In this document: in pieces, positions 32,330 to 41,116 of the stretch
Layout: every line of letters starts with the position of its first letter
Numbering within the stretch: the stretch's first letter is position 1
NCBI RefSeq assembly: GCF_001908725.1
Contig: NZ_CP018725.1
Coordinates: 2,914,001-2,978,000, forward strand
DNA from: Xanthomonas vesicatoria ATCC 35937
GTDB lineage: Bacteria > Pseudomonadota > Gammaproteobacteria > Xanthomonadales > Xanthomonadaceae
DNA length: 64,000 nucleotides
Reading direction: 5' to 3'
Made by a program: the position numbers and the translations under genes
Notes under the pieces: generated by a model
What the model saw: the letters and a program-made list of their open reading frames with translations, nothing else
What the model was told of the DNA's origin: nothing
Database searches by the model: none

Positions 32330-32917
32330 CGGGGATCTCCAGCGGAAGAATGGCGCAAGCGTGAAGAATCCGTTGTTGGTATGGCATGAAGGCTGCTGCC
32401 GGCATGCGGAAAATGCAACGACGCGCCTGCCGCTGGCAGCTGCTGGGAACATTGAGGCAGGTGACCCCGGCAATGACCTGCGGCCATCGGCATGGCGGTG
32501 CGTTTGCGCAATGGCGTTTGCCAGCAATCAAGCGGAGCCGAATCACACCGGGCTGCCTGCTCCCGACGCTGGTGATGTGCAGCTGCTGCACCGCCATCAG
32601 CAGCAGGCTGCTCGCAGGCGATACCTGCGCACCGTGGGATGCGACGGATGCCGGCGATCGATGGCTGCGATGCCGTCGTCAAACGCAGATGTGCAGTGCG
32701 ATCGTGTCGACGCGGCCATGTGCATGCTGCGCGGCGCGCTGATCTGCGACCGCTGTTGCAGCCGGGTGCCATCGCCGCCAGCTTGATTCGCTTGATGCGC
32801 CGGGCATTCTGCAATTGGCGTAAGCACAGGCTGCCGATGCTGCACGCTACAGTGCTGCCGGTGTCATCGCGCCACGACGTGCGGCATCTTCCGTTCTGCA
32901 TTCACAAGGCGTCATCC
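32330..32917. other. Intergenic region before the penicillin acylase gene, no gene seen
   Basis: About 590 bases between divergent genes. The acylase frame remains open upstream to 32639, but that part has no homology-like features, a high Arg/Cys content and no signal sequence. Confidence 0.45.
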
Positions 32918-35311
32918 ATGCTCCACACAACACACCGGTGGGCGTTGTGCCTGCTGTTGAGCAGCGTCAGCCTGCATGGCACAGCTGCGCCAGCGCATAC
33001 GTCCATGACGGTTGCCGGGTTGGAGCAGCCAGCGCAGATTCGAGTCGATCGTTGGGGCGTAGCCCACGTCTATGCGCGGACCGATGGCGACGCGTTCTTT
33101 GTGCAGGGCTTCAACGTGGCCCGCGACCGTCTGTTCCAGCTGGACCTGCTGCGCCGCAAAGGGCTTGGCCATCTGGCCGAAGCGTTCGGGCCAGGCTATG
33201 TAGCGCAGGACCGTGCCGCGCGGCTGTTTCTGTATCGCGGCGACATGGCCGCCGAATGGGCCAGTTACGGGCCGGATGCCCGCGCCGCGGTCACCCGATT
33301 CGTGGACGGCATCAATGCCTACATTGACTGGCTGTCGACCCAGCCGCAGGCGCTTCCCTACGAATTCCGCCGCTTCGATTACGCCCCGGAAAAATGGCGG
33401 CCGGAAGACGTGCTGCGCATCCGCACCACCGGCCTGAGTCGCAATGTCAAAAGCGAGGTGGCCCGCGCTAAGGTCGCCTGCAAGGCCTCGCTGAGCGTCG
33501 ACGCAATCCGCCTGAAACTGCAGCCGGCCTGGACCACCTCCGTGCCCGACGGGCTGGACCCGTGCCTGCCCGAGCAGGTGTTGAAGGTCTACGAATTGGC
33601 CACCCAGGCGCCCAGGTTGAGCGCTGGCACCGCGCCGGCCGTTGCGCTGGCCGAGCCGCTGCGCAACGAAGAACTTGCCGCTGCCGAAGGCAGCAACAAC
33701 TGGGTCATTGCGCCGCATAAGTCGGCTACCGGCCATGCAGTGCTAGCCGATGATCCGCATCGTGCCTACAGCGTGCCGAGCCTGCGCTACTTTGTTCATC
33801 TGAGCAGCCCTGGGATGGACATCGTCGGGGCCGGCGAACCCACCGCGCCGGGCGTTGCGATCGGACATAACCGCACCAGTGCCTTCGGCCTGACCATCTT
33901 CAACATCGACCAGGAAGATCTCTACGTCTACCGGCTGAACCCGGCCGACCACGCGTCCTACTGGTATCAAGGCCACTGGGAGCCGATGCAGACGCAGCGC
34001 GAATCGATTGCCGTGCGCAATGGCAAACCGGTACCGGTGGAGCTGCAATTCACCCGGCATGGGCCGGTGATCTATGTCGATGCGGACAAGCACATCGCCT
34101 ACGCCATCCGCTCGGTCTGGAGCCAACCCGGTACCGCGCCCTATCTGGGGTCGCTGCGGTATCTGCGCAGCGCATCGTTCGAGCAGTTCAAGGACGCGCT
34201 CGCACACTGGGGCGCGCCGTCGGTGAATCAGGTCTATGCCGATGTGCACGGCACCATCGGTTGGGCGACGGCCGGCATGGTTCCGCGCCGCGAGCACTCG
34301 GATGGGTTGTTGCCGGTTCCCGGCGATGGCCGCGACGAGTGGAACGGCTTCTGGAACAGCAATGTGTTGCCCTCCTCGAAGAATCCCGCCTCCGGCTTCA
34401 TCACCACCTCCAACGAGATGAATCTGCCGGGCGGCGATCCATCCCTGGCGCGCAAGATTGGCTTCGAATGGGCCAACGACGCGCGACACGCACGCATCAC
34501 CCAGGTGCTCGCGCAATTGCCCAAGGTCACCCTGCAGGATTCGGAGCAGTTGCAGAACGACCAGGTGTCGTTGCTGGCACAGCGGTTGGTGGCCTTGATC
34601 CAACCGCTGCACGCGCAGGACCCGGCGACCAGCGCGGCCTTGGCACTGCTGCGGAAGTGGGACGGCAACGTCAGCGCGAGCTCGGCCGCTGCCGCACTGG
34701 AAGAAGTGTGGTTCAGCAACTATCTCGGCGCAGCTTACAAAGCGCTGGTGTTGCGTCCCGCGGAGGCAGCCACCTTCGGCATGCCCGACGCTGCGGTGCT
34801 GATGGAGGCATTGGAGCACCCGGGCGCGGCATTCGGGCCCGATCCTGCCGCACGCCGCGACCAGTTGCTGCTGGAGTCGCTGCGCAGTGCCTATCAGTCG
34901 CTGGTCGACAGACAAGGGCCGGATCCGGCGCAATGGCAGTGGGGCAAGCTGCACACCAACACCGTCACCCACGCGATGAGCGCTGCGCTCGGCAGCGAAC
35001 GCGCGCGGCTGGATGTCGGCCCGTTCGCCAAGGGCGGCAGCCCGTACACGCCCAATCAATCCAGCTACGATCCCACCGACTTTCGCCAGACCATCGGCCC
35101 CTCCGCCCGGCTGATCATCGACCTGGGCGACTGGGACAACTCGCGTGCGGTGAACTACCCCGGCCAATCCGGCGACCCGGCCAGCCCGCATTACCGCGAC
35201 CTGGCGCCGATGTGGCTGCAGGGCAAATATTTTCCGTTGCTGTACACGCGTGCGGCGGTGGAAGCGGCAACCGAGCAGGTGTTCGATCTTGTGCCGGCGG
35301 CAGCGCGTTGA
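32918..35311 (+). CDS. Penicillin acylase family protein (S45 Ntn-hydrolase)
   Basis: A 797-residue periplasmic N-terminal-nucleophile hydrolase. Residues 1-24 form a signal peptide (MLHTTHRWALCLLLSSVSLH, then GTAA). The alpha region begins IRVDRWGVAHVYARTDGDAF. The precursor is expected to self-cleave before Ser259 in AAEGSNNWV, giving the beta subunit with Ser at its N-terminus. The oxyanion and Asn residues sit in FITTSNEMNLPGG. Members hydrolyse amide bonds of penicillins, acyl-homoserine lactones or other acyl amides; the substrate cannot be told here. Quorum-signal degradation is only one option. The ATG at 32918 was chosen for the signal peptide. Its long antisense frame is a shadow. 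Confidence 0.92.
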   Translation: MLHTTHRWALCLLLSSVSLHGTAAPAHTSMTVAGLEQPAQIRVDRWGVAHVYARTDGDAFFVQGFNVARDRLFQLDLLRRKGLGHLAEAFGPGYVAQDRAARLFLYRGDMAAEWASYGPDARAAVTRFVDGINAYIDWLSTQPQALPYEFRRFDYAPEKWRPEDVLRIRTTGLSRNVKSEVARAKVACKASLSVDAIRLKLQPAWTTSVPDGLDPCLPEQVLKVYELATQAPRLSAGTAPAVALAEPLRNEELAAAEGSNNWVIAPHKSATGHAVLADDPHRAYSVPSLRYFVHLSSPGMDIVGAGEPTAPGVAIGHNRTSAFGLTIFNIDQEDLYVYRLNPADHASYWYQGHWEPMQTQRESIAVRNGKPVPVELQFTRHGPVIYVDADKHIAYAIRSVWSQPGTAPYLGSLRYLRSASFEQFKDALAHWGAPSVNQVYADVHGTIGWATAGMVPRREHSDGLLPVPGDGRDEWNGFWNSNVLPSSKNPASGFITTSNEMNLPGGDPSLARKIGFEWANDARHARITQVLAQLPKVTLQDSEQLQNDQVSLLAQRLVALIQPLHAQDPATSAALALLRKWDGNVSASSAAAALEEVWFSNYLGAAYKALVLRPAEAATFGMPDAAVLMEALEHPGAAFGPDPAARRDQLLLESLRSAYQSLVDRQGPDPAQWQWGKLHTNTVTHAMSAALGSERARLDVGPFAKGGSPYTPNQSSYDPTDFRQTIGPSARLIIDLGDWDNSRAVNYPGQSGDPASPHYRDLAPMWLQGKYFPLLYTRAAVEAATEQVFDLVPAAAR

Positions 35312-35589
35312 TCGGTGCGCGGCTGTACCTGGTCGCGGGCTTGTCGCGCGGATGACGTTCAACGCCTGTCTGGCACGTGGGGACCAAGGCCTGAAGAGGC
35401 ATTGAGGTCCAAGCAGTGGACTGCGCAGCCATTCCCCCGAGAAGAGTCTGCGTCGTTCAGTCCACAGAAATGCCTGCGGCGTTCCGCAGACGGTCGTAGT
35501 CAAGGTGCTGTCGGAAGCGGAAGCCCAACCCGAACAAGCGCAAACGCGCAGCAAGCGTGGATTCCCACACCTGCCGCGTGCTCTCGCGT

Positions 35590-36459
35590 TCAACCCCGCG
35601 CGGTGGCCTCGCGGACGAAGTCTTCATAGGTGCGCAACGGGCGGCCCAGCATCGCCTGCAATGTGTCCACCGTGCCATCTGTTGCCTGCATGCCGAATGT
35701 CTGGATGCCGGCCATCATCAGGCGCATGTCGTACGCCAGCCAGGAGGGGCCATACGCAGCCATCTGTGCTTCGAATGCCGCCACGTCGTCGCCGGCGTAG
35801 GCGATCTCGCGCCCGAGCGCTTTGCTCCACATAGCGGCGACCGAGGTGCCGGTCACGGCATGCGGGCCGACCAGCTCAAGCGTGACGCGGGCAAGTGCAT
35901 CAGGCGCACGGTCGCGTCGCAGCAATTCGATCACCGCGATGTCTGCAATGTCGCGCGCATCGATCATGGCAACACCGGTAGCGCCGATCGGCATCGGGTA
36001 GACGCCGTAGTCCTGGATCGTCTGCTGGATCATCGCCTCGTTCTGCATGAAGTACGCCGGGCGCAGAATGGTGGCGGGAATCTCCAGGCTTTCGATCATG
36101 CGTTCGACCGTGTGCTTGCCGGTGAAGTGCGGCACGTTGGTGAACTTTTCTGCGTGAATCACAGACAGGTAGACGATGCGCTCGATGCCGGCCTCCTTGG
36201 CAAGATTCAATGCGATCAGGGCCTGCGTCACCTCGTCCGGGGTGACCGCATTCAACAGGAACAAGGTGCGTGCCGACGACAGTGCGGCGCGCATCGATGC
36301 AACGTCGGTGAGGTCTGCCACAACCTCGGTGACGCCGGCTGGAAAGGCGCGTTTGCCGGCCTGGCGCACCAGTGCGTGGACCTGCGCGCCGGCATCGGCC
36401 AGGCCCTGGACGACGAGGGAACCGACGGTGCCGGTGGCACCGGTAACGAGAATGCTCAT
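35590..36459 (-). CDS. NmrA-type NAD(P)H-binding oxidoreductase
   Basis: A 289-residue atypical short-chain dehydrogenase. The nucleotide-binding motif GATGTVGSLVVQGL begins at residue 7. HALVRQAGK suggests an NADPH phosphate contact. YLSVIHAEKF, PATILRPAYFMQN and a C-terminal NmrA region (AMWSKALGREIAYAGDDV) follow. Relatives include quinone oxidoreductase 2 and redox-sensing NmrA proteins. AGGAG lies eight bases before ATG 36459. It is divergent from a LysR gene starting at 36671, the usual regulator-target arrangement, but that LysR reading frame is broken here. Confidence 0.88.
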   Translation of the reverse strand: MSILVTGATGTVGSLVVQGLADAGAQVHALVRQAGKRAFPAGVTEVVADLTDVASMRAALSSARTLFLLNAVTPDEVTQALIALNLAKEAGIERIVYLSVIHAEKFTNVPHFTGKHTVERMIESLEIPATILRPAYFMQNEAMIQQTIQDYGVYPMPIGATGVAMIDARDIADIAVIELLRRDRAPDALARVTLELVGPHAVTGTSVAAMWSKALGREIAYAGDDVAAFEAQMAAYGPSWLAYDMRLMMAGIQTFGMQATDGTVDTLQAMLGRPLRTYEDFVREATARG

Positions 36460-36670
36460 GTGACGCTCCTGCTGTGGATGGATGGGTAGATGGGTGAGGT
36501 GGTGCGACATGTCCGCCACGACCGTGCCGGCTCGCGAAGCGGTGCGATTGCGTTCGATTGCTGCCGGGTGGCGGTACCCGTCTGGCGTTGCGATGAGCAA
36601 ACTGTATGGCGTTGCGCAGGTAATACGAAGACGCCAAGATATAGACGCCTGGTTTCAAATCTGGAACACC

Positions 36671-37547
36671 ATGGATCTCAATGCATTGCTCGATTTCGCG
36701 CTGGTCGCAGCGAACCAGGGCCTGGGAAAGGCCAGCCGTGCGAGTGGTCGGTCGAAGGCGACCTTGTCGCGTCGCATCGCCGAGCTCGAAGAGCAACTGG
36801 GGGTGCGATTGGTCGAGCGCAGCGCGCGTGGCCTCAGGCTCACGGAGGCCGGGCAGGTATTGATGGAGCGCACCGAGGTCCCGCTGAGCGAGGTGGCCGA
36901 GGCAATGGCCGCCGCGCGCGAAGGGCTGTCAACACCGCGCGGCCGCCTGCGTGTGGCGTCTCCGGTGCTGTTCTCGCAATTGGCGATGGGGCGCATTGGC
37001 GCAGAGTTCTGTGCGGCTTACCCGGAGATCACGCTGGAGGTGGTGGCAGAGGACCGCACGGTCGATCTGGTGGAAGAACAGTTCGATGTGGCCATCCGCA
37101 TCAACCCCAGCCCGGACAGCAGCCTGGTTGGTCGCTGCTTTGCCAAAGACCGGCTGGTTGTGGTCGCCGCGCCCAGCATCGCCATGCCAACCAGCAGTAC
37201 GGTTGCGCCAGTTGCCGCTGTCGTCATGTCGAGCTTCCAACCGACCACATGGGTGCTCGATGACGGGCGCCTGGTCCTGGAGCCCATTCCAAGATTGAGG
37301 TTTTCCTCGTTACCTGATGGTCCGCGATGCGGCGCTTGCAGGGGGTGGCGTGGCGTTGATTCCGCAGTCGATCGCATGGAATCAACTCGCCCGTGGTGAG
37401 CTGGTGCAGTGGGGCACGATCTCCGGCGTGGAGCCGGCGTTGTGGGTATTGCACACGTCCAGACGATTGGCGGCGCCGAAGGTGCGCGCCTTCGTGGACT
37501 TCATCTGCGACAGATATCCGGATGTATCGCTCGTGCTGAAGGGCTAG
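36671..37547 (+). pseudogene. LysR-family transcriptional regulator, interrupted by a frameshift
   Basis: The N-terminal helix-turn-helix is intact (MDLNALLDFALVAANQGLGK, ASRASGRSKATLSRRIAELE, LRLTEAGQ). The effector domain continues to about residue 210. After RLRF the frame turns into unrelated sequence and stops at 37399. The correct C-terminus (YLMVRDAALAGGGVALIPQS and beyond) is in another frame ending at 37547. Removing one T from TTTT at 37301-37304 restores RLRF-PRYLMVRDAA and a protein of about 291 residues. It is divergent from the NmrA-type gene, its likely target. As written, the product would lack the last third of its effector domain. Confidence 0.85.
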
Positions 37548-37643
37548 GGCGGCTGCATCTGGCTGCGCCGGCCAGTGCGTGCCGGCCCGCCGACGTCGCG
37601 GCCAGGCGAGGCGGGCGTCACCCCAAGGGGGCGCCGCCGCGCT

Positions 37644-38516
37644 TCAAACGCCACCACCGAAGCGTTCGATCAACAGATCGGTCAGGACACGCATCTTGCG
37701 CGCCGGATGCGTGGCCGGCGCCCGCACGACATACAGCCCGGCCTCGGGAGACGGATACTTGGTCATGACGCGGACCAGGGCGCCTGAGGCAAGATGCTCG
37801 GCCACGAGAAAATCCGGCAGTGCCGCGATACCGAGCCCGGCAAGCGCCGCCGCCGCAATCGCAGTGCCGTTGTCGGCCTTGAAGCGCCCGCGTGGATGGA
37901 TCGTCACCAGCTTGTCGCCATCCATGAAACGCCAGCTCTCCGTGCCTTGCAGCAGCGCCTCGTGCGTCAGCAGCGCCTGCGGCGTGTCAGGTTCGCCATG
38001 TTTGCGCAGGTACGCGGGAGTGGCCATCAAGCTGCCGCGCATCGGCGCTATGCGGCGCGCGACCAGATTTGAATCGGTGAGGTATCCCAGCCGGATCGCA
38101 CAGTCGAAACCGTCGGCAACGATGTCGACAAAGCGGTCGCTGTAGCAGGCATGTACCTGCAAGGCTGGATGCCGGCTGGCCAGCTCTGCAAGTACCGGCG
38201 CCAAGTGGGTGGGGCCGAACGTCAGCGGCGCGGCGATACGCAGGCGGCCACGCAGATCGCCCGCGGGCAAGATGGTCTCGCGCGCCACGTCCATCTCGGC
38301 ACACATCCGCGCGGCATGCTCACGAAACGTCGCGCCTGCCTCGGTGACGGCAGCGCCCCGCGTGGTGCGCGCGAGCAGCTGGATACCCAATGCGTCCTCG
38401 AGACGGATCAGGCGGCGGCTGACGATGGACTTGGCGACGCCCAGGCGCCTGGCTGCTGGCGAGACCCCGCCAGCGTCTGCCACCTCGACGAACGTCCGCA
38501 GGTCTTCAAATTCCAT
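37644..38516 (-). CDS. LysR-family transcriptional regulator
   Basis: A 290-residue regulator. The N-terminal winged helix (MEFEDLRTFVEVADAGGVSP, AARRLGVAKSIVSRRLIRLE, ALGIQLLARTTRG) is typical, followed by a substrate-binding domain with RGRLRIAAPLTFGPTHLAPV and AALAGLGIAALPDFL. ATG 38516 begins exactly at the family N-terminus. It diverges from the doxX-pirin pair with a 177-base gap and probably controls it. The effector is unknown; the DoxX and pirin partners suggest oxidative or electrophile stress. Confidence 0.93.
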   Translation of the reverse strand: MEFEDLRTFVEVADAGGVSPAARRLGVAKSIVSRRLIRLEDALGIQLLARTTRGAAVTEAGATFREHAARMCAEMDVARETILPAGDLRGRLRIAAPLTFGPTHLAPVLAELASRHPALQVHACYSDRFVDIVADGFDCAIRLGYLTDSNLVARRIAPMRGSLMATPAYLRKHGEPDTPQALLTHEALLQGTESWRFMDGDKLVTIHPRGRFKADNGTAIAAAALAGLGIAALPDFLVAEHLASGALVRVMTKYPSPEAGLYVVRAPATHPARKMRVLTDLLIERFGGGV

Positions 38517-38693
38517 GGCGTCCCTGTTTCTGCGACACGGCATGTCGCTTCGCATGGCTAGCTTAGCTGCATTCGGAACGCCACAGTTGGCTCATGGGCA
38601 CCAGGCAAGACGCCCTACCTGGGAACGCCATTCGCGCCCACCCCGGCCGTCAACCGGCCCCGCCTCGCCCACATCCTTCTAGAGAGACACCTC

Positions 38694-39104
38694 ATGCACA
38701 CCTCGTCCATTCCCACCCGGCCCAGCGCCGGGCGATTCATTCGCGGCCTTTCCTGGACCCTGCGCGTGTTCGCCGCCGTGGCGTTCTTCGCTGCGGGTGC
38801 GGCCAAGCTGGCCGGCGTTCCGATGATGGTCGAGGTGTTCGATCACATCGGCCTCGGTCAATGGTTCCGCATCGTGACCGGTGCGATCGAAATCATCGGG
38901 GCAATCGCATTGCTGCTACCGACAACGTTTGCCCTCAGCGGTGCACTGCTTGCGGCAATGATGTTGGTGGCGACCGGTGTGCATCTGTTCGTCATCGGCG
39001 GCAGCCCGGTGCCGGCGATCTTCCTGATGGCGGTGACCGCGACAATCGCCTGGTTGCATCGCGCCCGCATCGCCGCCGTGCTGCGTTCAACGCGTTCGGT
39101 TTGA
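38694..39104 (+). CDS. DoxX family membrane protein
   Basis: A 136-residue inner-membrane protein with four hydrophobic helices (about 24-43, 60-82, 85-104 and 106-124). The family landmarks are GLSWTLRVFAAVAFFAAGAA followed by KLAG, and the IEIIGAIALLLP segment. DoxX-like proteins are linked to respiration, thiosulfate/quinone chemistry or oxidative stress, without one agreed role. The pirin gene starts 12 bases downstream, so the two form an operon divergent from a LysR gene. Confidence 0.87.
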   Translation: MHTSSIPTRPSAGRFIRGLSWTLRVFAAVAFFAAGAAKLAGVPMMVEVFDHIGLGQWFRIVTGAIEIIGAIALLLPTTFALSGALLAAMMLVATGVHLFVIGGSPVPAIFLMAVTATIAWLHRARIAAVLRSTRSV

Positions 39105-39116
39105 TCGAGGCCTGTC

Positions 39117-40043
39117 ATGCGCACTCTCTCACTGCAGCCTTCGTTCCCCGCCACAGAAGCACCCGCTGCCGCGCCGCGTGCCATCGTCCACCGCACACGC
39201 GGCAACGGCTCCGGCGGCCCCATCACCCGGCTCATGAGCCCGTCCGATCTTGGGCAGGTGCTGAAGCCGTTCGTCTTCCTCGACATTTTCGATGCGCAGG
39301 GTTCGGTCATCCATACGATGTCGGGCATGCCGCTGCATCCGCATTCGGGCATCGCCACCGTCACGGTCTTTACCGAAGGCAGCATGCATTACCACGACCA
39401 GACAACCGGTCGCGGCACGATCGCTTATGGCGGAGTGGAATGGATGCGCGCCGGGATCGGCGTGTGGCACGGCAAGGAAATGGTTCCGCCAGCCGATGCT
39501 TCCTGCATCCAGGGATTTCAACTCTGGCTGGCACTGCCTGAAGCCGTGGAACTGGCAGAGCCGCAAAGCCACTACATCGAAGCGCAACACATGGCCAGGA
39601 CCGGCCCGGCGCATGTAGTGATCGGTCGCTACGATGGCGCGCAGAGTCCGGTCGATGCGCCTGACGGCATCAATTACCTGTTGGTCACCTTGAAACCCGG
39701 CGAACGCTGGACCTACCACCCTCCCGCCGGTCATCTGGTCGGATGGTTGGCCGTGGCCAGCGGCACCCTTGATGCCGGTGAACGGCTGCAACGCGGCGAG
39801 ATGGTGGTCTTTGCCGATAACGGCGCGCCCATCGTGCTCGAAGCGAGTGGCAAGAGCGATGCAGTCTTCGTGCTCGGCTCGGCCACTCCACATCCGCACC
39901 CATTGCATCTCGGCTATTACTCGGTGCACACCACTGCACAAGCGCTCGCCATCGGTGAAGAGCGCATCCGCACGCTTGGGAAACAGATGCAGGCAGCAGG
40001 CGACCGCACGACTGCTTCCGGCACGACGCCGGTATATAAATAA
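39117..40043 (+). CDS. Pirin family protein
   Basis: A 308-residue bicupin. The N-terminal cupin holds the metal ligands in MPLHPHSGIATVT (two His), SMHYHDQT (third His) and the GIGVWHGKE region. The N-terminal VHRTRGNGSGGPITRLMSP and FVFLDIF are typical pirin elements. Bacterial pirins such as YhhW act as quercetin dioxygenases or as metabolic regulators; the role here is open. Its position after doxX under a LysR regulator suggests a response to plant phenolics or quinones, which is inference. The sequence is complete and of usual length. Confidence 0.92.
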   Translation: MRTLSLQPSFPATEAPAAAPRAIVHRTRGNGSGGPITRLMSPSDLGQVLKPFVFLDIFDAQGSVIHTMSGMPLHPHSGIATVTVFTEGSMHYHDQTTGRGTIAYGGVEWMRAGIGVWHGKEMVPPADASCIQGFQLWLALPEAVELAEPQSHYIEAQHMARTGPAHVVIGRYDGAQSPVDAPDGINYLLVTLKPGERWTYHPPAGHLVGWLAVASGTLDAGERLQRGEMVVFADNGAPIVLEASGKSDAVFVLGSATPHPHPLHLGYYSVHTTAQALAIGEERIRTLGKQMQAAGDRTTASGTTPVYK

Positions 40044-40666
40044 ACGCGATGCTTAAGGGCATGCGGCACGACACGCCGTTACTGTTGTCAGCGAGTAAAG
40101 GCGTCACTGTTTGAAGGGACATCGGTACGCTTCCGACGCCTGATTTCAATCGAATGCTGTCTGGTGTTTATCCCTGTGTCGGGCAACCCTGTCGCCATCA
40201 GACACCGTTGCACAGTGACGTTGCGGGCCGCAAGCTGATGCCTGGTTCTGCAAGGACTCTGCAGACGTCTGATCCCGGCTTTGGTACATGCCAGGCGCAT
40301 CGAAGCTTGATGCCGGTCCCCGCTCAGGCGGCGCTGTCATCGGTTTCAACGGCAACGCCTGGATCAAACGTTCCTTGGTCAGTGATTGCGTCGCAGCTCG
40401 CCACAGTCAGCCATCGCCCCTGGGGTGCCAAGGGTCACCAGCGGCGTTGCGATCTGACAACCGCTTTGGAAGGCACGTACGACAGTGGTCAATGAAGGCA
40501 CTGCGATAGCCCAAGTACTTCGACTGCGATGCCCGGTACGCATCGACTGATCGGAGCATTGGCCTATGGCTGTGTTTTTCATATCAGCCTTACTGGCAGC
40601 ATCAAAGCGATAAGCGGCCACTGCTTTCGAAGTAACCACTCTCACGACCCCCTGCCATCTGACCTA
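40044..40666. other. Intergenic region, no gene seen
   Basis: About 620 bases between the pirin gene and the blaI-type promoter. Short frames exist on both strands without ribosome sites. The base composition is more mixed than in the genes, as in decayed DNA. No repeat boundary was found. Confidence 0.45.
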
Positions 40667-40711
40667 TTGACGACAGCTGTAGTCAGGCCTACGGTAGCGA
40701 CATCTGTAGTC
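40667..40711 (+). promoter_or_regulatory. Promoter with two BlaI-type operators
   Basis: TTGACG (40667-40672) and TACGGT (40690-40695) form a possible -35/-10 pair with 17-base spacing. A near-perfect palindrome GACGACAG-CTGTAGTC (40669-40684) lies over the -35. A second, weaker copy (AGCGACATCTGTAGTC, 40696-40711) lies just after the -10. Both share ACA-nn-TGTAGTC, like BlaI/MecI operators, so autorepression is likely. Confidence 0.65.
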
Positions 40712-40723
40712 ATGGGGCACGAC

Positions 40724-41113
40724 ATGAGCGCTAAGACCATCGGGGACCAGGAGCTGGCCCTGCTGCAATACATCGAGGAACAGCGCCACGCCAGCGTGGG
40801 CGAAGTGGCGGCCGCGTTCGGCGAGCCGCGCGGGCTGGCGCGCTCGACCGTGCTGACCATGATGGAGCGGCTACGCACCAAGGGCTTCCTGCGCCGCAAG
40901 CAGGTCGATGGCATGTACCGCTACAGCGCCACCGCCGGGCAGGACGACGTGGTGCGCGGTGCGGTGGGGCAATTTGTGGAGAAAACGCTGCAGGGCTCGG
41001 TTTCGCCGTTCGTGGCGTGGATGTCGCAGCGCGCCGAGGAGGTCAGCGATACCGAGCTGGCCGAACTCGAAGCATTGGTCGCCAAGCTGCAATCGCAGCG
41101 CAAGGAGAGCTGA
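40724..41113 (+). CDS. BlaI/MecI/CopY family transcriptional repressor
   Basis: A 129-residue winged-helix repressor. The DNA-binding part reads MSAKTIGDQELALLQYIEEQ, ASVGEVAAAFGEP, ARSTVLTMMERLRTKGFLRR and YRYSATAG. The C-terminal dimer helices are about residues 85-129. In BlaI-type systems a partner M56 protease triggers loss of repression, and such a gene follows three bases downstream. GGGGC precedes ATG 40724; an ATG at 40712 is an alternative but falls within the second operator. Unlike staphylococcal BlaI, no beta-lactamase gene is seen nearby. Confidence 0.92.
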   Translation: MSAKTIGDQELALLQYIEEQRHASVGEVAAAFGEPRGLARSTVLTMMERLRTKGFLRRKQVDGMYRYSATAGQDDVVRGAVGQFVEKTLQGSVSPFVAWMSQRAEEVSDTELAELEALVAKLQSQRKES

Positions 41114-41116
41114 GTC

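Noticed and set aside
33743..35593. Minus-strand open frame of 616 codons
   Set aside because: Antisense to the penicillin acylase gene and rich in Arg/His/Gln; no motif or start signal.
40379..40645. Possible transposase remnant on the minus strand
   Set aside because: The 88-codon frame shows no recognisable transposase motif and no inverted repeats flank it.
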